This document shows, piece after piece, positions 1 through 10,599 of a stretch of DNA of 64,000 nucleotides. Positions within the stretch are counted from its first letter, which is position 1; each line of letters begins with the position of its first letter. The notes under the pieces are model-generated. The model did not search any database and was not told the DNA's origin. It worked only from the letters and a program-made list of their open reading frames with translations. The DNA comes from Zeugodacus cucurbitae (lineage: Eukaryota; Arthropoda; Insecta; Diptera; Tephritidae), in contig NC_071667.1 of the NCBI RefSeq assembly GCF_028554725.1, forward strand, positions 35,793,501-35,857,500. The letters are read 5' to 3'. The position numbers and the translations under genes were made by a program.

Positions 1-44
1 TTTGCACATTGGGCACCGATTTTTCTGGCTTAAAATCCTGCAAA

Positions 45-495
45 TGTTGGGACCACGAAGCGTACGCACATCATGTCAACATCCGATGAGACGGCACTAG
101 GAGTTTTCGAGAGAAAGGTTTTGCGTAAGATTTACGGTCCCTTAAACATTGGCAACGGCGAATACCGCAGAAGATGGAATGATGAGCTGTATGTGTTGTT
201 CGACGACATAGACATAGTCCAGCTAATAAAAAGACAGTGGCTATGCTGGCTGGGTCATGTTGTTCGAATGGATGAAAGTGCCCCAGCTCTGAAAGTTTTC
301 GATGCAGTACCCGCTGGTGGAAGCCGAGGAAGAGGGAGACCTCCACTCCGGTGGAAGGACCAGGTGGAGAAGAACCTGTCTTCACTTGGTATTACCAATT
401 GGCGCCAAACCGCCAAAAGGAGAGATGCGTGGCGCACTGTTGTGGACTCGGCTATAACCGCGTAAGCGGTTTCTACGCCAGTTAAGAAGAAGAAG
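45..495 (+). mobile_element. RTE non-LTR retrotransposon, 5'-inverted short copy (RTE-0)
   Basis: A 451-bp insertion flanked by a 13-bp direct repeat, AAAATCCTGCAAA at 32-44 and 496-508, which I read as the target-site duplication. Bases 73-495 are the 3' end of an RTE element in plus orientation and end in a short GAA-repeat tail. Bases 45-72 match the RTE endonuclease region on the opposite strand: they are the reverse complement of the stretch near 31444-31472 in RTE-C. A 3' end joined to an inverted upstream piece inside one duplication is the classic product of twin priming. The inversion, tail and duplication are seen directly; the mechanism is inferred. Confidence 0.85.
73..465 (+). 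pseudogene. RTE reverse transcriptase, C-terminal fragment
   Basis: About 130 codons that match the last 130 residues of the open RTE-B protein encoded at 23902-26892. Shared landmarks are MSTSDET, VFERK.LRKIYGP, RRRWNDELY, LGHVVRMDE, and GGSRGRGRPPLRW near the end. This is the region after the reverse transcriptase core; the endonuclease and the catalytic part of the reverse transcriptase are absent. It has no promoter of its own and cannot encode a working enzyme. The open frame simply reflects the short, fairly recent 5'-truncated insertion. It belongs to the subfamily with a GAA tail, like RTE-C, rather than to the CATA-tailed copies RTE-A and RTE-B. Confidence 0.85.
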
Positions 496-508
496 AAAAT
501 CCTGCAAA

Positions 509-1078
509 GTAACACTTCTAAACTTTTCAACGCACCTGAACCTCTCATTCCTTACAAGACGACGCAGATGTCTCTTACCTACAATTTCCTTTGTTACCTT
601 CATTTGTTTTTATTTTTTATTATTATAAATTTTTTATTATTATAAATTTTTTATTATTATTAATTGTTTTATTTCATTAGTAAACTTTTTTTAACGTTAA
701 TATTGTATTGATAAATGTATACTTAATAAATTACTTTACACTTCATTTTTTATTTTTTTATCCGACTTTAATTTTTTCACAATAACAACACTAAAATAAA
801 TTATATATTTCTATTTACTAAGGAACGTCTGTTCTTTATTGACCTTTTTTGACTGCTTTTCAACTACAATTGACACTTAAGATCTAAACAATTTAGTGTA
901 AAAATGACGACGGCAGACTGAGCGATCGATCGAACTACAATTCCTGCGAATTTCTGCAGGAATCGTACGGTACACTAAATTTCTGTTGAATTTTGATCTG
1001 CTCGCGCATTGGTGCGGGCAATTGCAGAATTTCTTGTAAATTTTAAAATTAAGAAATTTAGTCGATCACTTGTATGTA
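509..1078. other. No gene seen
   Basis: AT-rich DNA. A simple repeat of TTATTATTATAAATTTT units lies at about 615-662. I find no coding similarity or terminal repeats here. Confidence 0.6.
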
Positions 1079-1460
1079 CAGTAATCCCCGCTTAAGTGCC
1101 CCTTCTTAACATGCAAGACTTTTGAGACACTTAAAACGAAAGGCACTTAAATGAATCCCTCTTAAGTGCCTCGAGGTACTTACCAAGCCTTTTCCCAAAT
1201 AATTCGATATAATATTTTTTTCTTTTAGAATGAAAAGCACACTTATTTCTTATTAATAACAAAATTACTTTTTAATAACAATAAATATGAAAAAAAACAT
1301 TAAAAACTATGTAGATGTTTTACTTTTGACAATACTCATCGCATTCAATACCAAAAATATTAAAATGCACTTAAAAGAGGAAAATTGCAAACAATTTTGT
1401 ATTTGTGGCTTAAATATTACAGGCATTTAAGCGGGAAAGGCACTAAAGCGGGGATCACTG
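1079..1460. mobile_element. pogo-like MITE
   Basis: A 382-bp non-coding element with imperfect terminal inverted repeats of about 22-24 bp. The left end begins CAGTAATCCCCGCTTAAGTG; the right end, read inward, begins CAGTGATCCCCGCTTTAGTG. It is flanked on both sides by TA (1077-1078 and 1461-1462). CAGT termini with a TA duplication are typical of the pogo/Tigger branch of Tc1-mariner transposons. Internal copies of the AAGTGCC motif lie next to both ends. There is no transposase, so it would have depended on an autonomous relative. Confidence 0.8.
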
Positions 1461-1462
1461 TA

Positions 1463-2055
1463 TATTATTTTTTGCCGCAAAAAAAATCTTACACTTTCCG
1501 TTCAATCGGATTAATGTTGTTATTTTCATTTCATATACGCATTGACTTTCGTTTTTAGGGGTGGGTTTTTTTTTTCAGATTCGATGCCTCGTTGCGTTAC
1601 AAATCATTAGCGAAAAGACTAACTAGCGGTAATGCATGAAATCGCTAGTAGAATTCGCGCTCTGGTAATCGCTTGACACCAGCCGAACTACAGGGGTATT
1701 CCACAATACGTTCTCCCCATACTATAATACATGTATTATAAACTATAATATGTTACTGACGGTGTTTCTGGCCAAACGAAAAGCAAATTAAAGTAGACAA
1801 GTAATCATACACATTCTGTACATTTTTAAAACAACATATGTACGTAGGTAAAACAGCCATTTTCAAATGACGCGAAAGAAGTAAGGAACGATAATTTTAA
1901 GCCTACTTTTAAAATAGAGGGGCGAGTGTATCATCTGATAGGTAGTCTTCTACCATCATCAGGCCAAAGTTAAGATTGAGATTGATTTAAGACCTCATTG
2001 AATAGCAACAATATAAATACAACAATAAAAAGTCCTTAAATTCGTGTGACGTAAT
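1463..2055. other. No gene seen
   Basis: AT-rich sequence without recognisable coding or repeat ends. It probably includes older Helitron DNA upstream of the fragment that starts at 2056, but I cannot show that. Confidence 0.4.
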
Positions 2056-2525
2056 TTATGGATGACCCCTTATCGTGCAAGTCGTTTAACACTCACATAT
2101 ATGTGGAGTACTGCCACTCAATTCATGGATTCAAACATATTTGTAAATATATCAATAAAAGATCCGGCCATGCTACATTTAGCGTTAGAAACCCAAATGA
2201 TAAAGTGGAAAACTACGAGAATTGCCGGTACATAAGTACATCTGAAGCTGGTTGGCGAATATTGGAATTTCCGAGCGGCTTCCTACAGTCCAGCAGTTAG
2301 CTGCACACTTAGAAAACGGCCAAATGGTGTATTTCACTGTAGCAACGGATAAACAAGTGGCCCAAAATCCTCGGAAAGGGTATCTACGGTGTACATCCTT
2401 CACAATAAGGGTGTTCTTACCTTAGGATGTTACCATATCACGTACGTTGTCGAAACTCATTCGACTACTTAAAACCCGTTGACGGAGTTCTCATAGGGAC
2501 CTACAAGGCTGCCTGCCGTGAAGAC
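2056..2525 (+). pseudogene. Helitron Rep/helicase protein, upstream fragment
   Basis: Translated pieces match the region between the Rep nuclease and the helicase of insect Helitron proteins. In frame from 2058 I read SFNTHIYVEYCHSI, HICKYINK, ATFSVRN, and RYISTSEAGWRILEFP. A frameshift near 2275 leads into PTVQQLAAHLENGQ and YFTVATDKQVAQNP. Another shift and stops precede SFDYLKPVDGVLIGTYKAAC at about 2455-2515. The protein would drive rolling-circle transposition, but this copy is dead. The downstream half of the same kind of protein, the helicase, is found at 19527-19945, with about 17 kb of younger elements between. The two pieces are probably one split copy, though some 100-150 codons between them are missing. 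Confidence 0.75.
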
Positions 2526-2529
2526 GAAT

Positions 2530-2655
2530 TAGGTTGTTCACCTTAATTACCGCATTGATTATGCTTATGCATATGCACAGATGTTGCTCCCGTTTTCTCT
2601 TATTCATGCATACATACATATTCCCCTTTTCTTTTATCCGTACATAAGTCCTCAG
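2530..2655 (+). repeat. BEL-1 5' LTR remnant
   Basis: This stretch shares the string around ATGCTTATGCATATGCACAG, the following CATACATACATAT block and CCGTACAT...AAGTCCT with 14685-14790, the LTR at the other end of the same BEL/Pao relic. Both its start and its junction with gag are damaged, so only part of the LTR survives. Confidence 0.6.
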
Positions 2656-2681
2656 GTATTCGTATTCTATATTTTTGTGCC

Positions 2682-3440
2682 CCAAAATGCCTAATAATAG
2701 TGAAAGTAATGTGCTTAACACGGCTGAGGAAGAGTCCTCACTAATCAAAACACGTTCATAAAGTAATGAATTCCTTGAAGAAATAGATGTCGATACGCAT
2801 GTCCTCACTAATTTAAACACGTTTAACCATACTTCGTTACTTTCATTAATTAACCCGAGAAACCCCGTTTCTGAGTAAACACTAGCATTTTCAACGCCCA
2901 AGCTTTCGGTACCACTTACCACAATCCTTAACTTAAATTACAAAAATTTAATGGAAAGTATGCGGAATGCAAGTATTATTTCCGCACCTTTTGCAACATG
3001 CTGCATAATGACACAACAATGCCAAAAGTGGACAAATTTCATAATCTCTTAAACTGTCGTTCATGACACGCGCTTAGCGTATTCGAACCTTTTCAAGTTA
3101 TCGAGGAAAATTAACCTAAAGCTATACAGCGGCTCAAGGAACGGTACGACAACAATGTCTTGATTTTTCAAGATTACATTACAAATTTTTTAACTTTCCA
3201 GTTATGAAAAAGTCCGACGATCCAGTCGACACTGTTGCAACACTGTCAGGCTCATTACTCTCGTTAGTCTCAGAAAGTGATATAATAAATTCAATGCTAA
3301 TTCATAACGTTTTAACCAAAATTGATTCCGATTAAAAATCGGTTTATGGTCATAATAGCAAGAGTTTGATAACTTGCTATCATGAGACTCTTTCAAAAGA
3401 GAAAAACTCCAATAAGATTAAATACCTAACATTTATTACG
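2682..3440 (+). pseudogene. BEL/Pao gag, BEL-1 (decayed)
   Basis: A likely gag start lies at 2682 (MPNNSESN). Further on, three-frame reading gives PKVDKFHNLLNC and PKAIQRLKERYDN at about 3015-3165, then VDTVATLSGSLLSLVSES and NSMLIHNVLTKIDSD at about 3220-3335. These are hallmark segments of BEL/Pao gag capsid regions. Stops and frameshifts interrupt it repeatedly. The capsid would package the element's RNA in virus-like particles. It is the 5' coding part of the element whose pol lies at 12671-14640. Confidence 0.7.
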
Positions 3441-4065
3441 GTTAAAAATTATTATACTGAATGTTGAATATAAAAAGTATCTATTTAAGTTTCATTAGGC
3501 GCCATAATGGTATGTTACAATAGCCGGTTTTTGAACTTTCAGTAAAAATAATTAATACATTTCAACTGACAATAATAAACATTGTTTTTATAATTTTCCA
3601 CTTTCATTCACGACTTTTAAATTTTGTTTTTTCATTTATATTTATTGTTTTAAGTTCTTATTAGTGCACGCGGTTAAAAATGTATCCGTCGCCTTATTTT
3701 TTGGCAACATTTCAATCTGGCCGTTCCAGTTTCCCAATTGCGAAACGTCAAAACCTACAGATTCCAGTCTTGGTTTTGTCGTTTATCGCTGCGCTCTCAC
3801 TTTCAATGAAATGAGAGTTGGATATCTCTTTAACTTTGATCAAAATGCTCATCGAAATCTCGTTGTCTGACACACACGACAAGCTTACTTCATTTTGCCT
3901 CAGTTGCAACCACAGCCGCTCCATCTGCACAAACTTTAGAACCGCAAGGAAATTATCGATTCAATATTCATCATTCAACAACTAATCCATCAGTTTCGCT
4001 CATCGAACGCACACACAAAAGAGCGATATTACCTGCAGTCCTAATTTACATATGTACAAGATATA
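3441..4065 (+). pseudogene. BEL-1 gag end and protease start, very decayed
   Basis: Only short hints of coding sequence remain. Near 3985-4050 I read SVSLIERTHKRAILPAV, which resembles the segment leading into the BEL/Pao protease (KRAILPTA-type). The next protease segment, DEFINIS and DPYF.KPQRIYVLL, resumes at 12678, directly after the R1-like element ends. This places the R1-like insertion inside the BEL-1 protease. The rest of the interval shows nothing I can place, and 3441-3900 may contain another insertion. Confidence 0.4.
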
Positions 4066-4229
4066 TTTGGAATAATGCAACCAGAATTCACCAACAAAAC
4101 CCCAAGAGCTTCTGACTTAGAATGAGCGGCTTACTGGGCAGCGTCTGTCTCCAGGTTAGGAGCGGCTGAACAAAACACCTTCCAGTAGGTATAAAATGGT
4201 ACGGGTAGGATCGCGGAAGATAAAAAATA

Positions 4230-5190
4230 ATGGCAGCGAATACAGTTGAAAATTTTAAAGTTACGGTGCAGGGTGTAAAAAGCCCAGTGCCGGCGGTTTT
4301 GGGGGGTGAGCAAGCAGGCTCCCGGCCGTCAATATCCAGCGACTGCAATGATGTGATGGTGGACCACTTGGCCATTGCACCATTACAAGTACGGAAATAG
4401 ATCCATTTAGTCGAGCATCTAAACTAGTTAGATAGCCAGAGAAAACGCCTCTGGAAAAACATGTATGAGCAAGGTCATCCGCACCCGCGTTGCAAAAAGA
4501 AAACCTAACACAGCCGGAAAAAAAAGAAAGTGAGCGGGATCACATGACCAAACTGGGAGAAAACATTAAGAAGCTCATTAGTATGATGAGTCTCCCACAA
4601 CGGTCGATAAACAATCCCATGAGGGACGTTCTAAGCGAGATCGCGAAGTTACATTCGAGTGCAGAGAAAGATTATAATAAACTTAAGAGCACTAGCTTAA
4701 ACAACCAGCCTTTATTGAATACTGTAGAAGCCATACCGAAAAGACTTCGAATGATAAGCAAGGGAGTCGAAAGACGCCACCGAAAAGGACCAAACGATCT
4801 CACATCGAAGAGACACCGAAAGAAACATTGAGAGTAGGTGAAATTGGCGAAAGCCCGACCTGTGTAAGGGAAAAGGACACACCACGAGATGAAGCCTGGG
4901 TATCAGTAAAGTATAAATCCCAAAAAACAAAGAAAACGAAAAATGAGAGCGTTAAGCCACCGCACCCGCGACCGGACGCGCTTGTCATATCAAAAACTGG
5001 AGACATGTCCTACAGTGACATGCTGAGGGCGGTGAAAAAGGATGGAACCCTAAAAGAGCTGGGAGAAAATGTCTCAAGAATAAGAAAGATTGCTAAAAGA
5101 GAAATACTGCTCGAGTTAAGAAGAGAACAAACCGGAAGTACCGAAGAGTACCGGAAAGATATAGATAGGATATTAGGAGGCCAGGCGCAA
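4230..5190 (+). pseudogene. R1/LOA-like ORF1 (gag-like), N-terminal part
   Basis: The ATG at 4230 opens a frame starting MAANTVENFKVTVQG that stops at about 4401. Coding character continues through 4490-4831 and 4828-5190 in other frames. The last part, RPDALVISKTGDMSYSDMLR followed by LKELGENVSRIRK and LLELRREQTGS, is the conserved segment before the zinc knuckles of R1/LOA/I-group ORF1 proteins. ORF1 binds element RNA and forms the retrotransposition particle with ORF2. RTE-A interrupts it at 5192, and the knuckles resume at 8471. At least two frameshifts and one stop make it inactive. Confidence 0.65.
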
Positions 5191-5192
5191 AT

Positions 5193-8100
5193 GTATGTAT
5201 GTGATTGGCGTTGCAACCGTTTAGCCGGTTATAGCCGAATCGACGATAGTGCGCCACCTCTCTCTCTCCTTCGCAGTTCGGCGCCAGTTGGAGATCCCAA
5301 GTGTAACCAGGTCGCTCTCCACCTGGTCCCTCCAACGGAGTGGAGGCCTTCCCCTTCCTCGGCTTCCTCCGGCGGGCACTGCATCGAAGACTTTCAGGGC
5401 TGGAGTGTTTTCGTCCATTCGGACAACATGACCTAGCCAGCGTAGCCGCTGTCTTTTTATTCGCTGAACTATGTCAATGTCGTCGTATAACTCGTACAGC
5501 TCATCGTTCCATCGTCTGCGGTATTCGCCGTTGCCAATGTTCTGAGGACCATAAATCTTGCGCAAAATTTTCCTCTCGAAAACTCCTAGTGTCGTCTCAT
5601 CTGATGTTGACATCGTCCAAGCTTCTGCACCGTAAAGCAGGACGGGAATGATAAGCGACTTGTAGAGCTTGATTTTGGTTCGTCGAGAGAGGACTTTACT
5701 GTTCAATTGCCTACTCAGTCCAAAGTAGCACCTGTTGGCAAGAGTTATTCTGCGCTGGATTTCGAGGCTGACATTGTTCGTGTTGTTGATGCTGGTTCCC
5801 AGGTATACGAAATTATCTACGACCTCGAAGTTATGACTGTCAACAGTGACGTGGGAGCCAAGACGCGAATGCGCCGACTGTTTGTTTGATGACAGGAGAT
5901 ATTTCGTCTCGTCCTCATTCACCTCCAGACCCATTCGCTTCGCCTCCTTATCCATGCGGGAAAAAGCAGAACAAACGGCGCGGTTGTTGCTTCCGATGAT
6001 ATCAATATCATCGGCGTACGCCAGGAGCTGTACACTCTTGTAGAAGATTGTACCTTCTCGGTTTAGCTCTGCAGCTCTTATAATTTTTTTCCAGCATCAG
6101 GTTAAAGAAGTCGCACGATAGTGAGTCACCTTGTCTGAAATTTGGCGCATGGTGAATATCTGGTCAGTTGTCGATTTTCCAGGTCTAAAGCCACACTGAT
6201 AAGGTCCAATCAGTTTGTTGACGGTGGGCTTTAGTCTTTCACACAGTACGCTCGATAGAACCTTGTATGCGATATTTAGGAGGCTGATCCCACGGTAATT
6301 GGCGCAGATTGTGGGATCTCCCTTTTTATGGATTGGGCAGAGCACACTGAGATTCCAATCGTCAGGCATGCTTTCTTCCGACCATATTCTGCAAAGAAGC
6401 TGATGCATGCACCTTATCAGTTCTTCGCCGCCGTATTTGAATAGTTCTGCCGGTAATCTATCGGCCCCCGCTGCTTTGTTGTTCTTCAAGCGGGTAATTG
6501 CTATTCGAATTTCTTCATGGTCGGGTAATGGAACATCTGTTCCATCGTCATCGATTGGGGGATCGGGTTCGCCATCTCCTGGTGTTGTACTCTCACTGCC
6601 ATTCAGCAGGCCGGAGAAGTGTTCCCTCCATAATCCCAGTATGCCCTGGACATCGGTTACCAGATTACCACCTGGGTCTCTACATGAGGATGCTCCGGTC
6701 TTGAAACCTTCGTTAAGTCGCTTCATTTTTTCATAAGATTTTCGAGCATTCCCTCTGTCTGCCAGCTTCTCGAGCTCTCCGTACTCACGCATTTCGGCCT
6801 CTTTCTTTTTTTGTCTGCAGATGCATCTCGCTTCCCTCTTCAGCTCTCGGTATCTATCCCATCCCGCACGTGTTGTGGTCGTTTGCAACGTTGCGAGGTA
6901 GGCAGTCTGTTTTCTCTCCGCTGCGAGACGGCACTCCTCATCGTACCAGCTTGTTTTTTGTCGTTGCCGAAAACTAATTGTTTCGGCTGCAGCGGTACGC
7001 AGTGAGTTTGAGATGCCGTTCCACAGTTCCCTTATACCGAGATGCTGATGAGTGCTCTCAGAGAGCAGGAGTGCAAGTCGAGTAGAGTATTTCGTGGCTG
7101 TCTGTTGCGATTGCAGCTTTTCCTTGTCGAACCGTCCTTGTGTTTGTTGACGGGCATTCTTTGCTGCACAGAGGCGGGTGCGTATCTTCGCTGCGACCAG
7201 ATAATGGTCCGAGTCTATATTTGGTCCTCGGAGCGTACGCACGTCTAAAACACAGGAGACATGTCTTCCGTCTATCACAACGTGATCGATTTGGTTCCGC
7301 GTGTTTCGATCAGGAGACAGCCAAGTAGCTTGATGTATTTTCTTATGCTGGAATCTGGTACTACAGACGACCATATTTCGGGCCCCAGAGAAGTCGATCA
7401 GCCTCAGGCCGTTTGGCGATGTTTCGTCATGGAGGCTGAATTTTCCGACTGTTGTGCCAAAGACACCTTCTTTACCCACCCTGGCGTTAAAATCGCCAAG
7501 CACGACTTTTACATCGTGGCGGGGGCAGCGCTCATAGGTGCGTTCTAGGCGCTCATAGAAAGCATCTTTGGTCACATCGTCCTTCTCTTCCGTTGGGGCG
7601 TGGGCGCAAATCAGCGATATGTTGAAGAACCTCGCTTTGATGCGGATTGTGGCAAGACGTTCATCCACCGGGGTGAATGCCAGGACTCTGCGACGAAGTC
7701 TCTCTCCCACCACAAATCCAACACCAAATTTGCGCTCCTTTATATGGCCGCTGTAGTAGATGTCACAAGGACCCACCTTCTTCCGTCCTTGTCCCGTCCA
7801 TCGCACTTCTTGGATGGCGGTGATGTCAGCCTTGAGTCGTATGAGGACATCAACCAGCAGGGCAGAGGCACCTTCCCAATTAAGGGTCCGGACATTCCAG
7901 GTGCATGCCCTTATATCATTATCCTTAAAACGTTTGCAGGGGTCGTCATCAAAAGGGGGGTGTCTCATCTGAGGCTTTCGTAGATTTTTCGTTGGTACTT
8001 CGTTTTTAAGTGGTGGGTCCCAAGCCCTACGCACAACCGCGTAAGCGGGCTTCGCCTTCTCACTTTAGCTCGCCTTCAAACGGATGTCTGTTGGCTACCC

Positions 8101-8240
8101 AGAGGATACTTGGTCTAAAACCGGAAGTCGTGAGCTGCTTGAACCATGTGGAGAAGAATCGTTTCTGGCCACTCCCAAGTGAATGACAATCAAAAACTTT
8201 CCTCACTTGCGTGAACTTCTACACATGATCCCATCCTCCA
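5193..8240 (-). mobile_element. RTE retrotransposon copy A (RTE-A)
   Basis: A near full-length minus-strand copy. Its 5' end (CTGGAGGATGGGATCATGTG read on the minus strand) lies at about 8240, and its 3' tail of CATACATAC type lies at about 5193-5200. The 12-bp string CCAGGCGCAAAT is present on both sides, at 5181-5192 and 8238-8249. At least its last 8 bp, GCGCAAAT, are a genuine target-site duplication, because CCAG is also the element's own end. The insertion lies in ORF1 of the R1-like element. Compared with RTE-B it lacks 220 bp, between 6140 and 6141 here. Confidence 0.9.
5221..8034 (-). pseudogene. RTE-A endonuclease/reverse transcriptase ORF (broken)
   Basis: The frame is open from 8034 down to 6097 (645 codons: apurinic-type endonuclease, then the first half of the reverse transcriptase) and from 5955 down to 5221 (the C-terminal 244 codons). 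Against RTE-B, a 220-bp deletion at 6140/6141 removes the VDFKAAFDS and RGFRQGDSL motifs and shifts the frame. The frame meets a stop at about 6097, and an extra T in the run near 6083-6089 restores phase afterwards. The YADD region survives at about 6000-6020. The N-terminal endonuclease keeps TAIQEVRW, LGDFNARVG and DSDH. The gene product cannot be a working reverse transcriptase. Confidence 0.9.
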
Positions 8241-8470
8241 GGCGCAAATAAGAGCTTTAATTATTATATTATAATTATTATATTGGATCATTTTATAAAT
8301 GAAGATTTTAAGATTTACGTTCATTGTGATATTTTATCTGCACATTATTCAATTTGGTTCACTATGTTTCACATTTCCGTTTTCCATTTGGCAATTCTTC
8401 TGTTGCCTATTCCCATGTGGGTCGTGAACGCTTCAGTCTGTCGTAATCTTGTCTTCTATCATTCTGGGGT

Positions 8471-8732
8471 AGTATGTAGAATAAGAGAAAAGGCAAACTT
8501 AAAAAAATGTTACCGATGTTTTGAATTTGGACATGTTGCAAAATCTTACACGAGCTCAGAAGACAGAAGCAAATGCAGCATGAGATGCGGTGAAAATGGA
8601 CACTATGCGAAGGATTGCCTTAAAGAACCTTCCTGCCTGTTATGTAAAAGCAAAGGCAGATTGAGTACAAATCCCCAAATGGGCAGCCGAAGATGTCCAA
8701 TTTTCATAGAAGAGTCTAAAAATATTAAGTAA
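8471..8732 (+). pseudogene. R1/LOA-like ORF1 zinc knuckles (continuation)
   Basis: This resumes the ORF1 that was cut by RTE-A. Three knuckle-like blocks are visible: KCYRCFEFGHVAKSYTS (the last Cys of the first knuckle is changed to Tyr), KCSMRCGENGHYAKDC, and CLLCKSKG, followed by GSRRCPIF. This C-terminal array binds nucleic acid in R1/LOA-type ORF1 proteins. The open frame extends back to 8283, but codons before about 8471 look like AT-rich filler rather than the expected protein. It ends with TAA at 8730-8732, close to the start of the ORF2 endonuclease similarity. Confidence 0.75.
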
Positions 8733-8734
8733 AT

Positions 8735-9885
8735 GAAAATACTGTAATAATAATTAATCTTAACCAATGTGAAGCCGCACAAGAACTCTTAACGCAAACA
8801 GTGTACGAAAAGAAAATAGATGTCGTTATTATAAGTGAGCAATATAAAAACCCGATCTCTAATACGTGGGTCTCTGATAACAGTAAAAAAGCAGCAATTT
8901 GGATCTGTGGTGATAAAACGATACAGGTAAACCACTGACGAATAAATCCTTCTACGCAAGAGCAAAGGTCGGCGGAATACACTTTTATAGCTGCTACTTG
9001 CCGCCGAGTCTTTCACAGTAGAATTTGAAAAAGTCCTTGATGAACTGGTTAGGGATGACCGTACCACCAACCCAAACATAATAGCTGGTGACTTCAATGC
9101 ATGGGCCTTAGAATAGGGAAGTTGAAGCACAAACCATCGAGGACAGGCATTACTCAAAGCTTTCTGCCTACTCGATATTATCCTACTAAATACAGGTGGC
9201 AGAAACACTTTTGAAAAGAATGGTCGTGAGTCTATTATAGATATAACTTTCGCTAGCAAATCACTGGCTCGAACGACAGAGTGGCAGGTGTGTGATACGT
9301 ACACACATATTGACCACTTCGCTATTATCATAGATGTAGGAGAACACTTCATAACCGAAAAAAAAGTGCACGCGTAATGAAGGTAAAAACTAAAGGGTGG
9401 AAAAAAGACACAATTGATGAAGATTTATTCAAACACATGTTGACTGAAGACATACCTGAATCAGAACACATAAATCAGATGGCTAAGCTGCTAGTCCAAC
9501 ATATCAGAGAAACAAAGCTTTAAACGTAAGCCAGCTTACTGGTGGAACAGTGAGATCCACCGCCATGAGAATAGATAGTAATAAAACAAGGCGACAGTAC
9601 CAGAAGGGTGCAGGAACGGTAGCAAATGAGAGTCTCCGCGAAAATTTCAAGAGTAAACGAAAAATATTGAAAAAAGCAATAAAAGCGAGTAAAACATCGT
9701 GTTTCAAAGAACTCTGTAACAAACTCGATGAAAATCCTTGGGGAGGAGCGTATAAGTTGGTCATGTCTAAGGTTCGTGGTCCTAAGGGACAAGCGCCGAC
9801 CTGCCCAACCCTACTAAAACATGTTGAGAAACATTATTTCCAACACAGAACACGTGAGTTGAACCCCGAGTTCATTAATCTTTAA
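8735..9885 (+). pseudogene. R1/LOA-like ORF2, endonuclease part
   Basis: Reading across frames gives NLNQCEAAQELLTQTVYE and IDVVIISEQYKNP at about 8750-8850, NIIAGDFNAWA near 9080, SIIDITFASKSLAR at about 9230-9270, and THIDHFAIII at about 9305-9335. These are the core motifs of the apurinic-type endonuclease of R1/LOA/Jockey elements: the EQ metal-binding segment, GDFNA, and the DH pair. From 9550, FKELCNKLDENPWGGAYK and VMSKVRGP form the linker before the reverse transcriptase. Several stops and frameshifts are present. The hairpin-rich insert separates it from the reverse transcriptase. Confidence 0.7.
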
Positions 9886-10595
9886 AATTATTAATATATA
9901 TATTTAATTAAATTTATATTTAACTTAATATTTTTCCGTATATTGAACTTCGGTTCAATATTAGTTAAATTTATATTTAAATTTATATTTTATCTTTATA
10001 TTGAACTTCGGTTCAATAATTCTTTTTCTACGCTAAACTTTAGTTTAACGTTTGTAAATGCAAAGACGTGACTTTCCTGGTTTATAGTCAAAATTCTTCT
10101 GATCTTTTATTTCCAATATTTTCTTAAGCTAAGTTCTATTTTTTAATACAAAATATATTATTTCTGTTCTTATTATTATTTTGGCGCAACCACTTGTGGT
10201 TGCGACGATATTTGTCAAGTGGCCTACTTCTCACATTACATCAATTGCATTCCCTCAAATGTTTATGTTGCACTATTTATTGTGACGTTAATTGCTATTT
10301 GTATTTGGTTATCCAATATTCGTTTGAACATATTAAATGTGCAGCGGAAATGCAATGTGATCCAATGTAAGTGCCCTGGTTTGTTTCGAAATATGATATG
10401 CATATTTCGTGTGGTCGCAACATTGTTGCGGTAACAAAAAGAGGGAAAATACTTAAGTAGACCAATTGACTTTAAGTGTTTTGGGGTAGGTCGTTAACGT
10501 TGACGTCGGCATTATTTCTTTGTTACAGTTCTTATGAATTGCAGTTGCATTCATATCGGTCATGCCGTTAGTGGTTGGCATCGGCGTCGACGTAA
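9886..10595. other. Hairpin-rich insert inside the R1-like ORF2
   Basis: About 0.7 kb with no match to the ORF2 on either side. It holds at least six inverted repeats. Two are identical, TATTGAAC-TTCG-GTTCAATA at 9941-9960 and 9999-10018. Others are CGCTAAAC/GTTTAACG at 10031-10050, CGCAACCAC/GTGGTTGCG at 10185-10204, CGAAATATG/CATATTTCG at 10387-10409, and CGCAAC/GTTGCG at 10416-10430. A 71-codon ORF at 10219-10434 has no recognisable features. I could not identify terminal repeats or a target duplication, so its class is unknown. Confidence 0.55.
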
Positions 10596-10599
10596 CTCG

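Noticed and set aside
3664..3870. 68-codon plus ORF near the BEL-1 gag end
   Set aside because: Starts with GTG, lacks similarity, and overlaps decayed BEL-1 sequence.
5249..7983. Many plus-strand ORFs opposite RTE-A (and the same set opposite RTE-B at 23930-27037)
   Set aside because: They are antisense shadows of the RTE ORF, recur identically in each copy, and have no family signature.
8283..8470. N-terminal part of the 149-codon frame before the R1-like knuckles
   Set aside because: AT-rich translation without similarity; the real ORF1 segment starts at about 8471.
10219..10434. 71-codon ORF in the hairpin-rich insert
   Set aside because: Hydrophobic and Cys-containing, but it spans the hairpins and matches nothing; likely chance.
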